From Burkholderia ubonensis (lineage in GTDB: Bacteria; Pseudomonadota; Gammaproteobacteria; Burkholderiales; Burkholderiaceae), in assembly GCF_902833085.1 (NCBI RefSeq), contig NZ_CADFEB010000001.1, positions 417,742-481,741 of the forward strand: a stretch of DNA of 64,000 bases. The letters are read 5' to 3'. Each line of letters opens with the position of its first letter. Positions within the stretch are counted from its first letter, which is position 1. The notes below the pieces were generated by a model, which was not told the origin of the DNA, searched no databases, and worked only from the letters and a program-made list of their open reading frames with translations. Of the stretch, positions 1 to 8,155 are shown piece by piece. The position numbers were made by a program, and so were the translations under genes.

Positions 1-573
1 CGGGATGTGCGACGAGATCCGCGCGGTCCACAGTTCGCCCAGCGTGTTGAATTCGCAGAAGTAGCCGGTCACGCCGAGGTAGTCCGCGAAGTGATGCAGC
101 TCGTCGTCGTGCATGAGCCCGCCGAGCTTCATCGCGTGCTTGTTGAGCGGCGCGAAGCAGATCGCGTCGACGTCGCCGGCCAGCGCCGCGTCCATGCAGC
201 GGTTCAGCACGTCGAGCACCGAGCGGCCGCCTGCCGGGCCGGCCTGAGCGAGCGTCACCTGGGCGGGATCGACGGTATCGATCGCGACGAACGCGGGCCG
301 CGCGACGGACGGCCGGTCGCGCACGTCGGCGAGCGACGCGACCGGCTCGACGTCGACCTGCACGCCCGCGGTGCGCTGGCCGGCTTCCCACAGCCAGCGA
401 TCGCCGATCAGCACGAGATTGGCGTGCGTCACGGCATCGGGGCGCGCGAGCAGCTTCGCGATCAGCTCGGGGCCGATGCCGGCCGGGTCGCCCAGCGTCA
501 GCGCGACGACCGGCAATGCCGGGTCTCCCGCGCGGGCCGGGCCGTGTGCCGGCATCGCCGAATTCGTCTGCAT
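1..573 (-). CDS. pdxA: PdxA-family dehydrogenase (4-hydroxythreonine-4-phosphate dehydrogenase-like), 3' end cut by window edge
   Basis: The first 191 codons of a leftward gene that runs off the window. Near the N-terminus is LTLGDPAGIGPE, the PdxA signature, and near residue 145 PLNKHAMKLGG, which matches the PdxA substrate/metal region. PdxA oxidises 4-phosphohydroxy-L-threonine in vitamin B6 synthesis. Copies beside a LysR regulator, as here, are often paralogues used in sugar-acid or aromatic catabolism, so the B6 role is not certain. The ATG at 573 has an AGGAGA ribosome site on the minus strand; a second in-frame ATG lies six codons later. It is divergent from the LysR gene at 699, its likely regulator. 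Confidence 0.85.
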   Translation of the reverse strand, partial: MQTNSAMPAHGPARAGDPALPVVALTLGDPAGIGPELIAKLLARPDAVTHANLVLIGDRWLWEAGQRTAGVQVDVEPVASLADVRDRPSVARPAFVAIDTVDPAQVTLAQAGPAGGRSVLDVLNRCMDAALAGDVDAICFAPLNKHAMKLGGLMHDDELHHFADYLGVTGYFCEFNTLGELWTARISSHIP

Positions 574-698
574 ATTCGTCTCCTGTCTCTGCCTCTGGCC
601 GGAAAGCGGCCGTTCGTCATGTGGGGTTCATGCTAGGTAGACGGAACACGCCGGTAAATTGAAAACTCTTGATGAATTGATAACCTGGGGTAATCGAA
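574..698. promoter_or_regulatory. Divergent promoter region between PdxA-like gene and LysR regulator
   Basis: A 125-bp gap between divergent genes, AT-rich over about 652-695 in an otherwise GC-rich context. LysR proteins usually bind such gaps at T-N11-A sites; TTGATGAATTGATAA at about 670-684 fits that spacing but is not a clean palindrome. The assignment is positional. Confidence 0.4.
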
Positions 699-1631
699 TT
701 GGGCTCGATCGACAGAAAGGATTCGACGCCGCAACTGCTGAACCGGCTGCGGATGCGCCAGGTCGCGCTGCTGCTGGCGGTCGAGGAGTGCTCGACGCTG
801 CGCGCGGCGGCCGACCGGCTCGGCCTCACACAGCCGGCCGCGACCAAGATGCTGCGCGAGCTCGAGGATGCGCTCGGCCAGCCGCTGTTCGAGCGCGTCG
901 GGCGCGGGCTCGTGCTGAATCCGGCCGGCGAGCGGGTGCTCGGCTACTTCCGCGGGATTCGCGGCAGCATGGAGGCGCTCAACCGCGAGCTGGCCGAACT
1001 GCAGCTCGGCAGCGCCGGGCGGCTCGCGATCGGCAGCATCATGGCCGCGACGCCCGGACGGCTCACCGAGGCGCTCGTGCAGCTGAAGTCACGCTATCCG
1101 CTGCTCGCGATCGACATCGCGGTCGACACCAGCGACAAGCTGATGCCGCAGCTTCAGGAAGGGGTGCTCGAAGTGGTGATCGGGCGCAACGTCGGCGCCG
1201 ACTGCGAATTCCGCGCGGTCGATGACGAAGCGCTCGCGATCGTCGCCGGCCGCGACCATCCGCTCGTCGGCAGCGGGCCGGTCGAGTTCGCGGCGCTGCT
1301 CGACTATGCGTGGATCCTGCAGCCGGCCGGCAGCCCCGCGCGCGAAGTCGTCGAGCGCGAGTTCCGGATGCACCATCAGCCGATGCCGCGCGGGCTGGTC
1401 GAGACCGGCTCGATCCTGACGACGATGAGTCTCGTCGATCGCTCGCCGATGCTCGGCGTGATTCCACGCACGGTCGCCGAGCTAAATGCCGAGCACGGGA
1501 TGGTTGCGATCGTCGACTACACGCTCGCGCAGAAGCTGCCGTCGTATGGGAGCCTCGTGCGGCGGGATCGGCCGCTTTCCGTTCCTGCGCAGCAGTTTTT
1601 GGCGTTGTTTCATCGGGAGGTGGGGGTGTAA
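699..1631 (+). CDS. LysR-family transcriptional regulator (GbpR-like)
   Basis: 310 residues, normal LysR length. The N-terminal winged helix-turn-helix spans about residues 18-77, with LRAAADRLGLTQPAATKMLRE as the helix-turn-helix, followed by a LysR substrate-binding domain. Wording such as IGSIMAATPGRL and DTSDKLMPQL resembles the GbpR-type subgroup (sugar-related LysR regulators). The start is a TTG at 699: the upstream in-frame ATG at 672 is followed directly by a stop, and the next ATG falls inside the DNA-binding domain. Divergent from the PdxA-like gene, which it probably controls together with genes beyond the left edge. The inducer is unknown. Confidence 0.88.
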   Translation: MGSIDRKDSTPQLLNRLRMRQVALLLAVEECSTLRAAADRLGLTQPAATKMLRELEDALGQPLFERVGRGLVLNPAGERVLGYFRGIRGSMEALNRELAELQLGSAGRLAIGSIMAATPGRLTEALVQLKSRYPLLAIDIAVDTSDKLMPQLQEGVLEVVIGRNVGADCEFRAVDDEALAIVAGRDHPLVGSGPVEFAALLDYAWILQPAGSPAREVVEREFRMHHQPMPRGLVETGSILTTMSLVDRSPMLGVIPRTVAELNAEHGMVAIVDYTLAQKLPSYGSLVRRDRPLSVPAQQFLALFHREVGV

Positions 1632-1904
1632 ATTGCGCTGGCGATACCGACGCAATGTCTTATTCGGCGCGGCGGCATTGTCCTTCCGCTGTTGCTCAGT
1701 ACGGGATGCTTGCGACGCATCTTGGTTGAGGCATGCAAACCAATAGGAACAAACTCGATTCACATCGATGAATTAGGATAAGTCGCAATCCTAAATTGAA
1801 ATACTTGATTTTGCTCGCCACCAATCGCCAATAATCATCTCAATAATTGCACATCATTTCCGGGCGAGGTAAAAGAACGACTTCCACCCTCGCACGAGTC
1901 GTTG
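1632..1904. other. Non-coding, AT-rich stretch ahead of the type VI module
   Basis: No credible gene. Composition drops sharply in GC around 1737-1860 compared with both sides, as is common at the edge of acquired vgrG islands. A 7-bp inverted repeat, TTAGGAT (1773-1779) and ATCCTAA (1788-1794) with an 8-nt loop, could be a weak terminator for the LysR gene or an operator. A promoter for the vgrG operon is expected here, but I cannot place one firmly. Confidence 0.5.
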
Positions 1905-2042
1905 ATGAAAAACGAGCAAGGCCGCGCAATGGCCCGTTTGGACGACACCACCGATCACGGTGGCAACGTCATCGAAGCCGCTGACGATCTCAAGCATCAC
2001 GGCATTGCATCGGCGATAAAACCGCTTGCGGCGCGACGCTGA
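1905..2042 (+). pseudogene. Truncated PAAR-motif protein remnant
   Basis: A 45-codon frame reads MARLDDTTDHGG, then NVIEAADDLKHHGIA, before changing to unrelated sequence and stopping at 2040-2042. The D-T-T-D-H-G-G and E-A-x-x-x-L-K-H-x-G-I pattern is that of the N-terminal half of Burkholderia PAAR-domain proteins, which cap the VgrG spike of type VI secretion systems. A complete PAAR protein is roughly 85-100 residues; the second half with its remaining metal-ligand histidine/cysteine motifs is absent. It lies 41 bp before vgrG, the usual PAAR position. Family assignment is from recalled motifs, without a profile search. Confidence 0.6.
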
Positions 2043-2083
2043 CGCGCGCCTGACGTCCGTTATTCCTTCGCCGGCAAATACCC

Positions 2084-4834
2084 ATGTTCGAATCCATCCA
2101 CAGCCGCACACTCGCCGTGTCGGGCTCCGCATTGCCGACGTGGGGCGGCCGGCCAGTGCTGTTCGCACGACGTGTATCCGGCACCGAGAAACTTGGCAAG
2201 CTGTATCGCTACACGCTGGAGTTGTCGACCGCCGACGATCGGACGTTACCGCCTTGGAAAGCGAAGCAACTCGTTTCGCCTCCGTCGCTGATCGGACAGG
2301 AAATCAGCATGACTGTCGAGTTCGACGGCCGGGGTGCGTTCATGCCGAGCATGCCCGGCGACAGCAGTCTGGGCAACCTGGGCGCAGGACGGCGCACGAC
2401 TACCGGCCTCGTGACGGAAGTCGCCTGCACCGGCGAGGAGGGCCCGCGCGTGTTCTACCGTTTCACCGTGCGCCCTTGGCTGTGGCTGGCGACACGCAAC
2501 CGGGAAAACCGGGTTTTCCAGAACATGAGCGTCGACCAGATTACCGATGCGGTGCTCAAGGATCGGCGTTATCGTGGCTTCCCTTTCGAGCTTCGGCTGG
2601 CGGCGGCCGGATTGAACGGGCGTTATCCGACACGCGACTACGTGCGGCAGATGTGGGAGTCCGACTATGCTTTTCTCACCCGGCTGTGGCGCGAGTGGGG
2701 ACTGTACTTCTTCATGGATGGCTCCACGCTCGTGATTGCCGATTCGCCCGGCGCGCATCGCGCGCACGGCAACCTGTATGACGTGATCCGATACCACGCG
2801 CCCGACGGCGCACGCATCGACGAGGAGCACATTCATCGGCTCGACGTATCGCATGCGTTGACCGCCGGTTCCGTACACGTAACCGACTACGATTACACGA
2901 GGCCGCGCGCTCGTCTGGACGCCGATGTGAACCGCCCGAGCGATACGGCATTCGCCGACACCGAGCATTACGTGTTCGGCGACTATTCGCAGCCGCTCGC
3001 CGGCGTCACGGGGATGGCCGGCGAACCGAACGACCACGAACGGGAAGCGCGCCATCTGGCCGGTGTGCGCGTCGACGCGTTACGCGCCAAGGCTTTGCGA
3101 GTAACCGGCAAAGGCAATCTGCGTGGGCTGTCGGTCGGACACACGTTTCATCTGGTTGCGCATCCGGATGAGGCTGTCAACGTCGAATATCTGGTTGTGG
3201 CGACACGGTTCGATCTGCGCGACGTCGACGATACGACGCAGTCGACCGCGGAAGACGCCCACTACGCTTGCGTGACGAAGTTCGAGTTGCAACCCGCAAA
3301 CGCGTTTTTCCGCAACGCGCCAAGAAAGAAGCCGACGTGCGGTGCGGAGACGGCCATTGTGGTCGGGCCTGAAGAACAGCCGATGTGGGTCGACGGCTAC
3401 GCGCGAATCAAGGTCCGGTTCGTTTGGGATCGACGCAATGGGCCGGACGAGAATGCGAGCTGCTGGGTGCGCGTCGCGCAGCCGTGGCAGGGCAACGGCT
3501 TCGGATTCGTCGCGCTGCCGCGCGTCGGGCAGGAAGTGACCGTGCTGTATCACGAGAGTGATCCCGACAAGCCGTTCGTGATGGCGCGGCAAGTCAACGG
3601 CTTCAATCAACCTCCGTGGGAGCTGCCGAAGAACCAGGCGCTGACCGGCTGGCTCAGCCGCGCGCTGACGGGCAGCCAGTCGACGGCGGTCGTCTCCGAC
3701 GACACGCCGGGAAAATTGCAGGTGCAGGTAGCGAGCGATCATGCGAAAACGCGCCTGGTGGTCGGCTACAACACGCGCATCGAAGCCGGTGCCGGGCGGA
3801 TGGATGCGCGCGGCGAAGGCTGGGAACTGGCGACGCATGCTTGGGGCGTGGCGCGCGCCAATCGGGGGATGCTTCTCACCACCGAAACGCGCGAAGGCGC
3901 CGCGTCACCGGTCAAGGCCATGGGTGAAACGATCACGCGACTTACGCAGGCGCGTGACGTCCAGGAAAGTCTCACGGCGCTGGCTCAACGGCACGGCGCG
4001 CAGCAGCGACACGCAGACCAGAGCGAGGTCGCACGCGCGATCACGATTCAAAACGACGCCATTCGGGGCGTAACCGCGACACCCGATAAACCGTTTCCGG
4101 AATTCGCGCGCGCCGACATGGCGTTGTCGAGTGCCGAGGGCCTGGCTGTCACGGCCGCTCGCAGTGTGCATGTGGCGGCAGACGAGCATATTGCATTTAC
4201 CAGTGTCGGGCATGTCGCGATTGCGACAGGCCGCTCCGTTTTTGCAAGCGTACGGGAGGTATTTTCGCTGTTCGTGCGGAAGGGTCTGAGGCTGATCGCG
4301 GGCACCGGCAAGATCGAGATCCAGGCGCAGCAAAACGACGTCGAGATCATCGCGAAGCAGGTTCTCGACCTGATCAGCGCCGCCGGCAGCATCCGGCTGA
4401 CCGCTGCGAAGAGCATCGAACTCAAGGTCGACGGGACGGCCGTGCGGCTCGGCCCGGATGGCTTTCAGGTGCTCACGGGTGGCAAGTGCCATTGGTACGC
4501 GGGCGATCACCAGACGTTCGGGCCGCAGCCGATGCCGGTGAACGTGCCACTCACCGAAATCCAGGATGCGAAGGTTGCCGAGCATTTCGTGCTTCCGGAC
4601 AACGGCTCCGGTATCGCCATGGCCCGGCAGCGCTATCGGATCACGCTGGACGACGGCCAGGTGATCGAAGGCACCAGCACCGAGCACGGTGAAACCTCAC
4701 TCGTTGCGAGCAAGAGCATGCAGATTGCCAAGCTTGTCCTCCTGCGGGATGACGGCACGGCTTGCTCGATATTCCGCCCCGCGCTGACGAGGGACGCCCG
4801 TGCGGGGTTCGTGGATGGAGAAGATCAGGGATGA
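2084..4834 (+). CDS. vgrG: Type VI secretion system tip protein VgrG
   Basis: 916 residues. The N-terminal 400 or so residues are gp27-like (for example ENRVFQNMSVDQITDAVL, then SDYAFLTRLWREWGLYF), followed by the gp5 OB-fold (WVRVAQPWQGNGFGF, LPRVGQEVTVLY) and a DUF2345-type repeat region from about residue 540. The last 100 residues form an extra tail (RYRITLDDGQVIEGTSTEHG) that may carry cargo. VgrG trimers tip the T6SS needle and deliver effectors. The stop overlaps the next start as ATGA (4831-4834), tying it to the putative effector. No T6SS core genes are present, so this is an orphan vgrG island. The Shine-Dalgarno sequence is weak. Confidence 0.95.
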   Translation: MFESIHSRTLAVSGSALPTWGGRPVLFARRVSGTEKLGKLYRYTLELSTADDRTLPPWKAKQLVSPPSLIGQEISMTVEFDGRGAFMPSMPGDSSLGNLGAGRRTTTGLVTEVACTGEEGPRVFYRFTVRPWLWLATRNRENRVFQNMSVDQITDAVLKDRRYRGFPFELRLAAAGLNGRYPTRDYVRQMWESDYAFLTRLWREWGLYFFMDGSTLVIADSPGAHRAHGNLYDVIRYHAPDGARIDEEHIHRLDVSHALTAGSVHVTDYDYTRPRARLDADVNRPSDTAFADTEHYVFGDYSQPLAGVTGMAGEPNDHEREARHLAGVRVDALRAKALRVTGKGNLRGLSVGHTFHLVAHPDEAVNVEYLVVATRFDLRDVDDTTQSTAEDAHYACVTKFELQPANAFFRNAPRKKPTCGAETAIVVGPEEQPMWVDGYARIKVRFVWDRRNGPDENASCWVRVAQPWQGNGFGFVALPRVGQEVTVLYHESDPDKPFVMARQVNGFNQPPWELPKNQALTGWLSRALTGSQSTAVVSDDTPGKLQVQVASDHAKTRLVVGYNTRIEAGAGRMDARGEGWELATHAWGVARANRGMLLTTETREGAASPVKAMGETITRLTQARDVQESLTALAQRHGAQQRHADQSEVARAITIQNDAIRGVTATPDKPFPEFARADMALSSAEGLAVTAARSVHVAADEHIAFTSVGHVAIATGRSVFASVREVFSLFVRKGLRLIAGTGKIEIQAQQNDVEIIAKQVLDLISAAGSIRLTAAKSIELKVDGTAVRLGPDGFQVLTGGKCHWYAGDHQTFGPQPMPVNVPLTEIQDAKVAEHFVLPDNGSGIAMARQRYRITLDDGQVIEGTSTEHGETSLVASKSMQIAKLVLLRDDGTACSIFRPALTRDARAGFVDGEDQG

Positions 4835-6075
4835 GCAAGACCGGAAAGCAACGCACCCACAAAGTGGGCACGCAGACACTGCGCGTCAATCGCGTACAGC
4901 CGACGACGCTCGGCAGGATGCCCCTCTATGCGATCTGTACGCCGGACCGGTGGGGGTTGCGATACTCGGACGAAGATCCCGATCGGCACGATCAGCTCAT
5001 GTATCCGGTCGCAAGGGACTATGTGCGGGCGATCCAGAATGTGCTGGTGACGCAGGTGCAATGGGGTGACGCGTATTTCGGGCCTGCCGGCGCGACTCCG
5101 GTTCTGAAGCTTCACTGGCCTCTCGACGGGAAAGGTCAAACAGATAGGCTGGCCGACCTCGTCAGACCGATCATCACTGCCGCCCTGACGAGCCCTACGG
5201 CGGGTTTCGGCATTCCGGAACACGGCGTTCCTATCCAATTAGGTCTTTATGCCCCATCGCCAAACAACCCGCCTGGCGAACAAGGTGCATTCAGGCCGAA
5301 CGACTGGAGTCTGCTGCTGAGCGTTTCCGAGCTTGCCCCGATGTTTCGTATCAGGAAGGCCGAGCCCCCATCAAACATGGCCGACCGCCGCCAGCAACTC
5401 GATCCGCTCAAGGTCTTTGCCGACACGCTGTATCACGAGGCGCGACATTGCCAGCAATGGTTCTGGATTTTCGCACTCGTGCAGCAGCATCCGGACAACT
5501 TCGAGACGATTCCGAATATCGCGAAATGGCCGTCCGTGCTATCAAATTCGTATTCGACTCACAATACGAGCGAAGGCAAATCTCAAGCGCAATCCATAGT
5601 CGAGCTGACGGCAAAGCATCGTATTCCGAACGACACGGCGACGTTGATCAGTCTCAAGCGCATGGCGATTGGTCAGTATGTTTATACATTGAATGTCTGG
5701 CGCCGGTTGAAGTATCGACCGCCGTATCTGGCCCATGCAACCGCCATGGAGAGCGAATATCAGCGCGCTCACGCGGCGGCCACCGATCTTCTACAACACG
5801 TAGGCATAGGAGGCACCCCGATTGACGTCGATGCGATGGTGGCTGAACCGAACACCTGCTACTGCGACTACACGGCCCGACCTTGGGAGAATGACGCATT
5901 CTTTTGCGGCGAGATGGCAACCGCCTACTGGGGCGCGGAACTGGGGCTGGCGCTCAAAACATATCAAGTGGATCAATGCAGCCGCGCATATGAGCTTGCC
6001 GATGCTCATCACAAGCTGGCTGTTCGCGTGGCCGGCGATCGCACAGGAGCCGAAGACGCCGATGGAGGCCACTGA
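4831..6075 (+). CDS. Putative T6SS effector with HExxH zinc-metallopeptidase motif
   Basis: 414 residues from the ATG that overlaps the vgrG stop; upstream in-frame ATGs lie inside vgrG. No known family is recognised over the full length. Around residue 199 is TLYHEARHCQQWFW, an HExxH zinc motif, and near residue 350 YTARPWENDAFFCGEMA, which has the spacing and character of the third-ligand glutamate motif of gluzincin-like peptidases. No signal peptide or membrane segment is visible, as expected for T6SS cargo. The position directly after vgrG and before a secreted-type protein suggests a toxin-immunity pair. The C-terminal 29 codons overlap the proposed signal peptide of the next gene. A decayed copy of its 3' part lies at 6949-7369. 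Catalytic role is inference. Confidence 0.72.
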   Translation: MSKTGKQRTHKVGTQTLRVNRVQPTTLGRMPLYAICTPDRWGLRYSDEDPDRHDQLMYPVARDYVRAIQNVLVTQVQWGDAYFGPAGATPVLKLHWPLDGKGQTDRLADLVRPIITAALTSPTAGFGIPEHGVPIQLGLYAPSPNNPPGEQGAFRPNDWSLLLSVSELAPMFRIRKAEPPSNMADRRQQLDPLKVFADTLYHEARHCQQWFWIFALVQQHPDNFETIPNIAKWPSVLSNSYSTHNTSEGKSQAQSIVELTAKHRIPNDTATLISLKRMAIGQYVYTLNVWRRLKYRPPYLAHATAMESEYQRAHAAATDLLQHVGIGGTPIDVDAMVAEPNTCYCDYTARPWENDAFFCGEMATAYWGAELGLALKTYQVDQCSRAYELADAHHKLAVRVAGDRTGAEDADGGH

Positions 6076-6757
6076 GATGCGTAAAACGGCAACCGGCATG
6101 CAGATGACAGCCGAACAGCAAGCGACGCTAATGCGTTTTACCGAGATCGGGTTGCAATGGGTAGCAGGGAAGATGCGGTTCGATGAAGTCGTTCAAAGGC
6201 TAGGCAAGCCTGAATATCAATCGGAGCAGTTCGATATTGTCAAGTTTGCGTACTACCCAGGAGACGTGATGGCAATTTCTTTCACGTTCAACAAGCTGCA
6301 TCCAGTAGAAGGAAAGCCCGGCATCGACACGTTCGGGATCAGAATCAAGGACGACGTGCACACGGATATTCCGTACGAACGCTTTGATCGACTCGGCTTG
6401 CACCGGATCGTGCGTGGCGAATCGATCGACGGGTTACGCACCGAGCCCGCCGATTTCTTCTCGCCCAGCGGCCGTGCGGACTTTACGCGCACCCTCCCCG
6501 AAAACTACGTCACGTTCAACTATCGCCTGTTGCTTCCGCCCGACTCGCTGTTCGACGTTTATATGGGAATAGACTACCTCGGTGAGTGGCGCAATCCGGA
6601 CAGCGAGCCGACGTTCCACAACCTTCACAATGCAGTGGATCTGCGCGGCCTGAGCATCGGCCGTTATTACCTGCCCCCGGAACAGCTACAGCGACGTCAG
6701 CAGGCGAAGCGCCAAAAGTACGGTGAAATGAATCTCTGCACCGGGATGATCTGTCCG
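5797..6757 (+). repeat. Direct repeat copy A (toxin 3' end plus immunity gene)
   Basis: 961 bp collinear, with no gaps, with 7091-8051 (offset 1294). It covers the last part of the effector gene and most of the immunity gene. About 6276-6600 is almost identical to copy B, while about 6190-6275 is visibly diverged, so the match is a mosaic. Weaker similarity continues on both sides at protein level. Confidence 0.9.
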
Positions 6758-6931
6758 GAGACTGGCCTCTGGGAAGGCTGGTCGCAGAACGGGCCGACCG
6801 GCCAGTTTTATCTGGAGGCCGGCCGGAGATTTCCTGATGTGCGAACCATTCCCGCTCAAGTTCATTGGTATTGCGAACACGTTCCCGGCCGGTGGATGTG
6901 GTTGAAGGAGGATGATCGACACAAGAGCTAG
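5990..6931 (+). CDS. Putative periplasmic immunity protein, copy A
   Basis: From ATG 5990 the protein has 313 residues and begins MSLPMLITSWLFAWPAIAQ, a good signal-peptide core ending in an A-x-A site, although without positive residues. That start would overlap the effector gene by 86 bp. The alternative ATG 6077 has a GGAGG ribosome site 8 nt upstream and follows the effector stop directly; it would give a 284-residue cytoplasmic protein. The body (MRFTEIGLQWVAGKMRFDEV, LGKPEYQSEQ) matches no family I recognise. Placement after a putative T6SS toxin and a near-identical second copy downstream suggest an immunity function. The stop is sure; the start is not. Confidence 0.65.
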   Translation: MSLPMLITSWLFAWPAIAQEPKTPMEATEMRKTATGMQMTAEQQATLMRFTEIGLQWVAGKMRFDEVVQRLGKPEYQSEQFDIVKFAYYPGDVMAISFTFNKLHPVEGKPGIDTFGIRIKDDVHTDIPYERFDRLGLHRIVRGESIDGLRTEPADFFSPSGRADFTRTLPENYVTFNYRLLLPPDSLFDVYMGIDYLGEWRNPDSEPTFHNLHNAVDLRGLSIGRYYLPPEQLQRRQQAKRQKYGEMNLCTGMICPETGLWEGWSQNGPTGQFYLEAGRRFPDVRTIPAQVHWYCEHVPGRWMWLKEDDRHKS

Positions 6932-6948
6932 GGCTGCGGAAAAATTCG

Positions 6949-7369
6949 GTGATGAGAAAAACGATCGTTCAGTATGTCTACGTGCTGAACGTCTGACGCA
7001 AGTACAACTACTTGCCGTCATGTGTGCAAAACCGGGCTTCACTGGAACGCGAGTTCCAGCGCGCGGGCGGGAGCCATTGATTTTTTACTACACGTAGCCA
7101 TAGGAGGCACCCCGATTGATGTCGATGCGATGGTGGCTGAACCGAACACCTGCTACTGCGACTACACGGCCCGGCCGTGGGAGAACGATGCCTTTGTGTG
7201 TGGCGACATGGCTTTGGCCTACTGGAATGCCGAACTGGGGCTGGCGCCCAAGACATATCAAGTGGATCAGTGCAGCCGTGCATATGAGCTTGCCGATGCT
7301 CATCACAAGCTGGCTGCTCGCCTCGCCGGCGATCGCACAGGAGCCGAAGACGCCGATGGAGGTCACTGA
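6949..7369 (+). pseudogene. Decayed second copy of the effector C-terminal region
   Basis: Read from 6949, the frame gives VMRKTIVQYVYVLNV, a stop (TGA 6994-6996), then RKYNYLPSCVQNRASLEREF and a second stop (TGA 7078-7080). This aligns with the intact effector at about 5653-5780 (MAIGQYVYTLNV, WRRLKYRPPYLAH). The offset to copy A changes from 1296 to 1294 between these stops and 7091, a net 2-nt loss that moves the rest into another frame. That part (TPIDVDAMVAEPNTCYCDYT to the end) matches copy A closely and keeps YTARPWENDAFVCG. The HExxH half is absent, so no active toxin can be made. Confidence 0.85.
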
Positions 7370-8051
7370 GATGCGTGACACCGCAACCGGCATGCAGATG
7401 ACAGCCGAACAGCAAGCAACGCTCATGCGCTTTACCGAGATCGGATTGCAATGGGTAGCGGGGAACATGCCGTTCGATGAAGTCGTTCAAAAGCTAGGCA
7501 AGCCCGAATATCAATCTGAGCAGCATGATCTTATTGAATTTGCCTACTTTCCCGACAAAGTGATGGCAATTTCTTTCACGTTCAACAAGCTGCATCCAGT
7601 AGAAGGAAAGCCCGGCATCGACACGTTCGGGATCAGAATCAAGGACGACGTGCACACGGAAATTCCGTACGAACGCTTTGATCGCCTCGGCTTGCACCGG
7701 ATCGTGCGTGGCGAATCGATCGACGGGTTACGCACCGAGCCCGCCGATTTCTTCTCGCCCAGCGGCCGTGCGGACTTTACGCGCACCCTCCCCGAAAACT
7801 ACGTCACGTTCAACTATCGCCTGTTGCTGCCGCCCGATTCGCTATTCGACGTTTATATGGGAATAGACTACCTCGGTGAGTGGCGCAATCCGGACATCGA
7901 ACCGACGTTCCACAACCTTCACAATGCAGCGGATCTGCGCGGCCTGAGCATCGGCCGTTATTACCTGCCTCCGGAACAGCTGCAGCGACGTCAGCAGGCG
8001 AAGCGCCAAAAGTACGGCGAGATGAACCCGTGCACCGGTATGGTCTGCCCG
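7091..8051 (+). repeat. Direct repeat copy B (toxin 3' end plus immunity gene)
   Basis: Partner of 5797-6757 at a constant offset of 1294. Similarity continues beyond 8051 at protein level: after the stop the frame reads IWQAWTSNGPTDAHV against LWEGWSQNGPTGQFY in copy A. Confidence 0.9.
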
Positions 8052-8054
8052 TAA
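7284..8054 (+). CDS. Putative immunity protein, copy B, shortened at the C-terminus
   Basis: Close paralogue of the 5990-6931 product, 256 residues from the equivalent ATG, beginning MSLPMLITSWLLASPAIAQ. The alternative start at 7371 keeps the GGAGG ribosome site. It differs from copy A mainly in a short patch (EQHDLIEFAYFPDKV versus EQFDIVKFAYYPGDV). It ends CTGMVCP where copy A has CTGMICPETGLW: the glutamate codon position is a TAA at 8052-8054, removing about 57 residues. It may be a working orphan immunity protein with altered specificity, or an early pseudogene. Confidence 0.6.
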   Translation: MSLPMLITSWLLASPAIAQEPKTPMEVTEMRDTATGMQMTAEQQATLMRFTEIGLQWVAGNMPFDEVVQKLGKPEYQSEQHDLIEFAYFPDKVMAISFTFNKLHPVEGKPGIDTFGIRIKDDVHTEIPYERFDRLGLHRIVRGESIDGLRTEPADFFSPSGRADFTRTLPENYVTFNYRLLLPPDSLFDVYMGIDYLGEWRNPDIEPTFHNLHNAADLRGLSIGRYYLPPEQLQRRQQAKRQKYGEMNPCTGMVCP

Positions 8055-8155
8055 ATGGCGATATGGCAAGCCTGGACATCCAACGGACCGACCGATGCAC
8101 ACGTCGTGCACAAAGGCCGGCCGTTTCCCGCAGCGCGTAACCTAACTTCGTGGCG

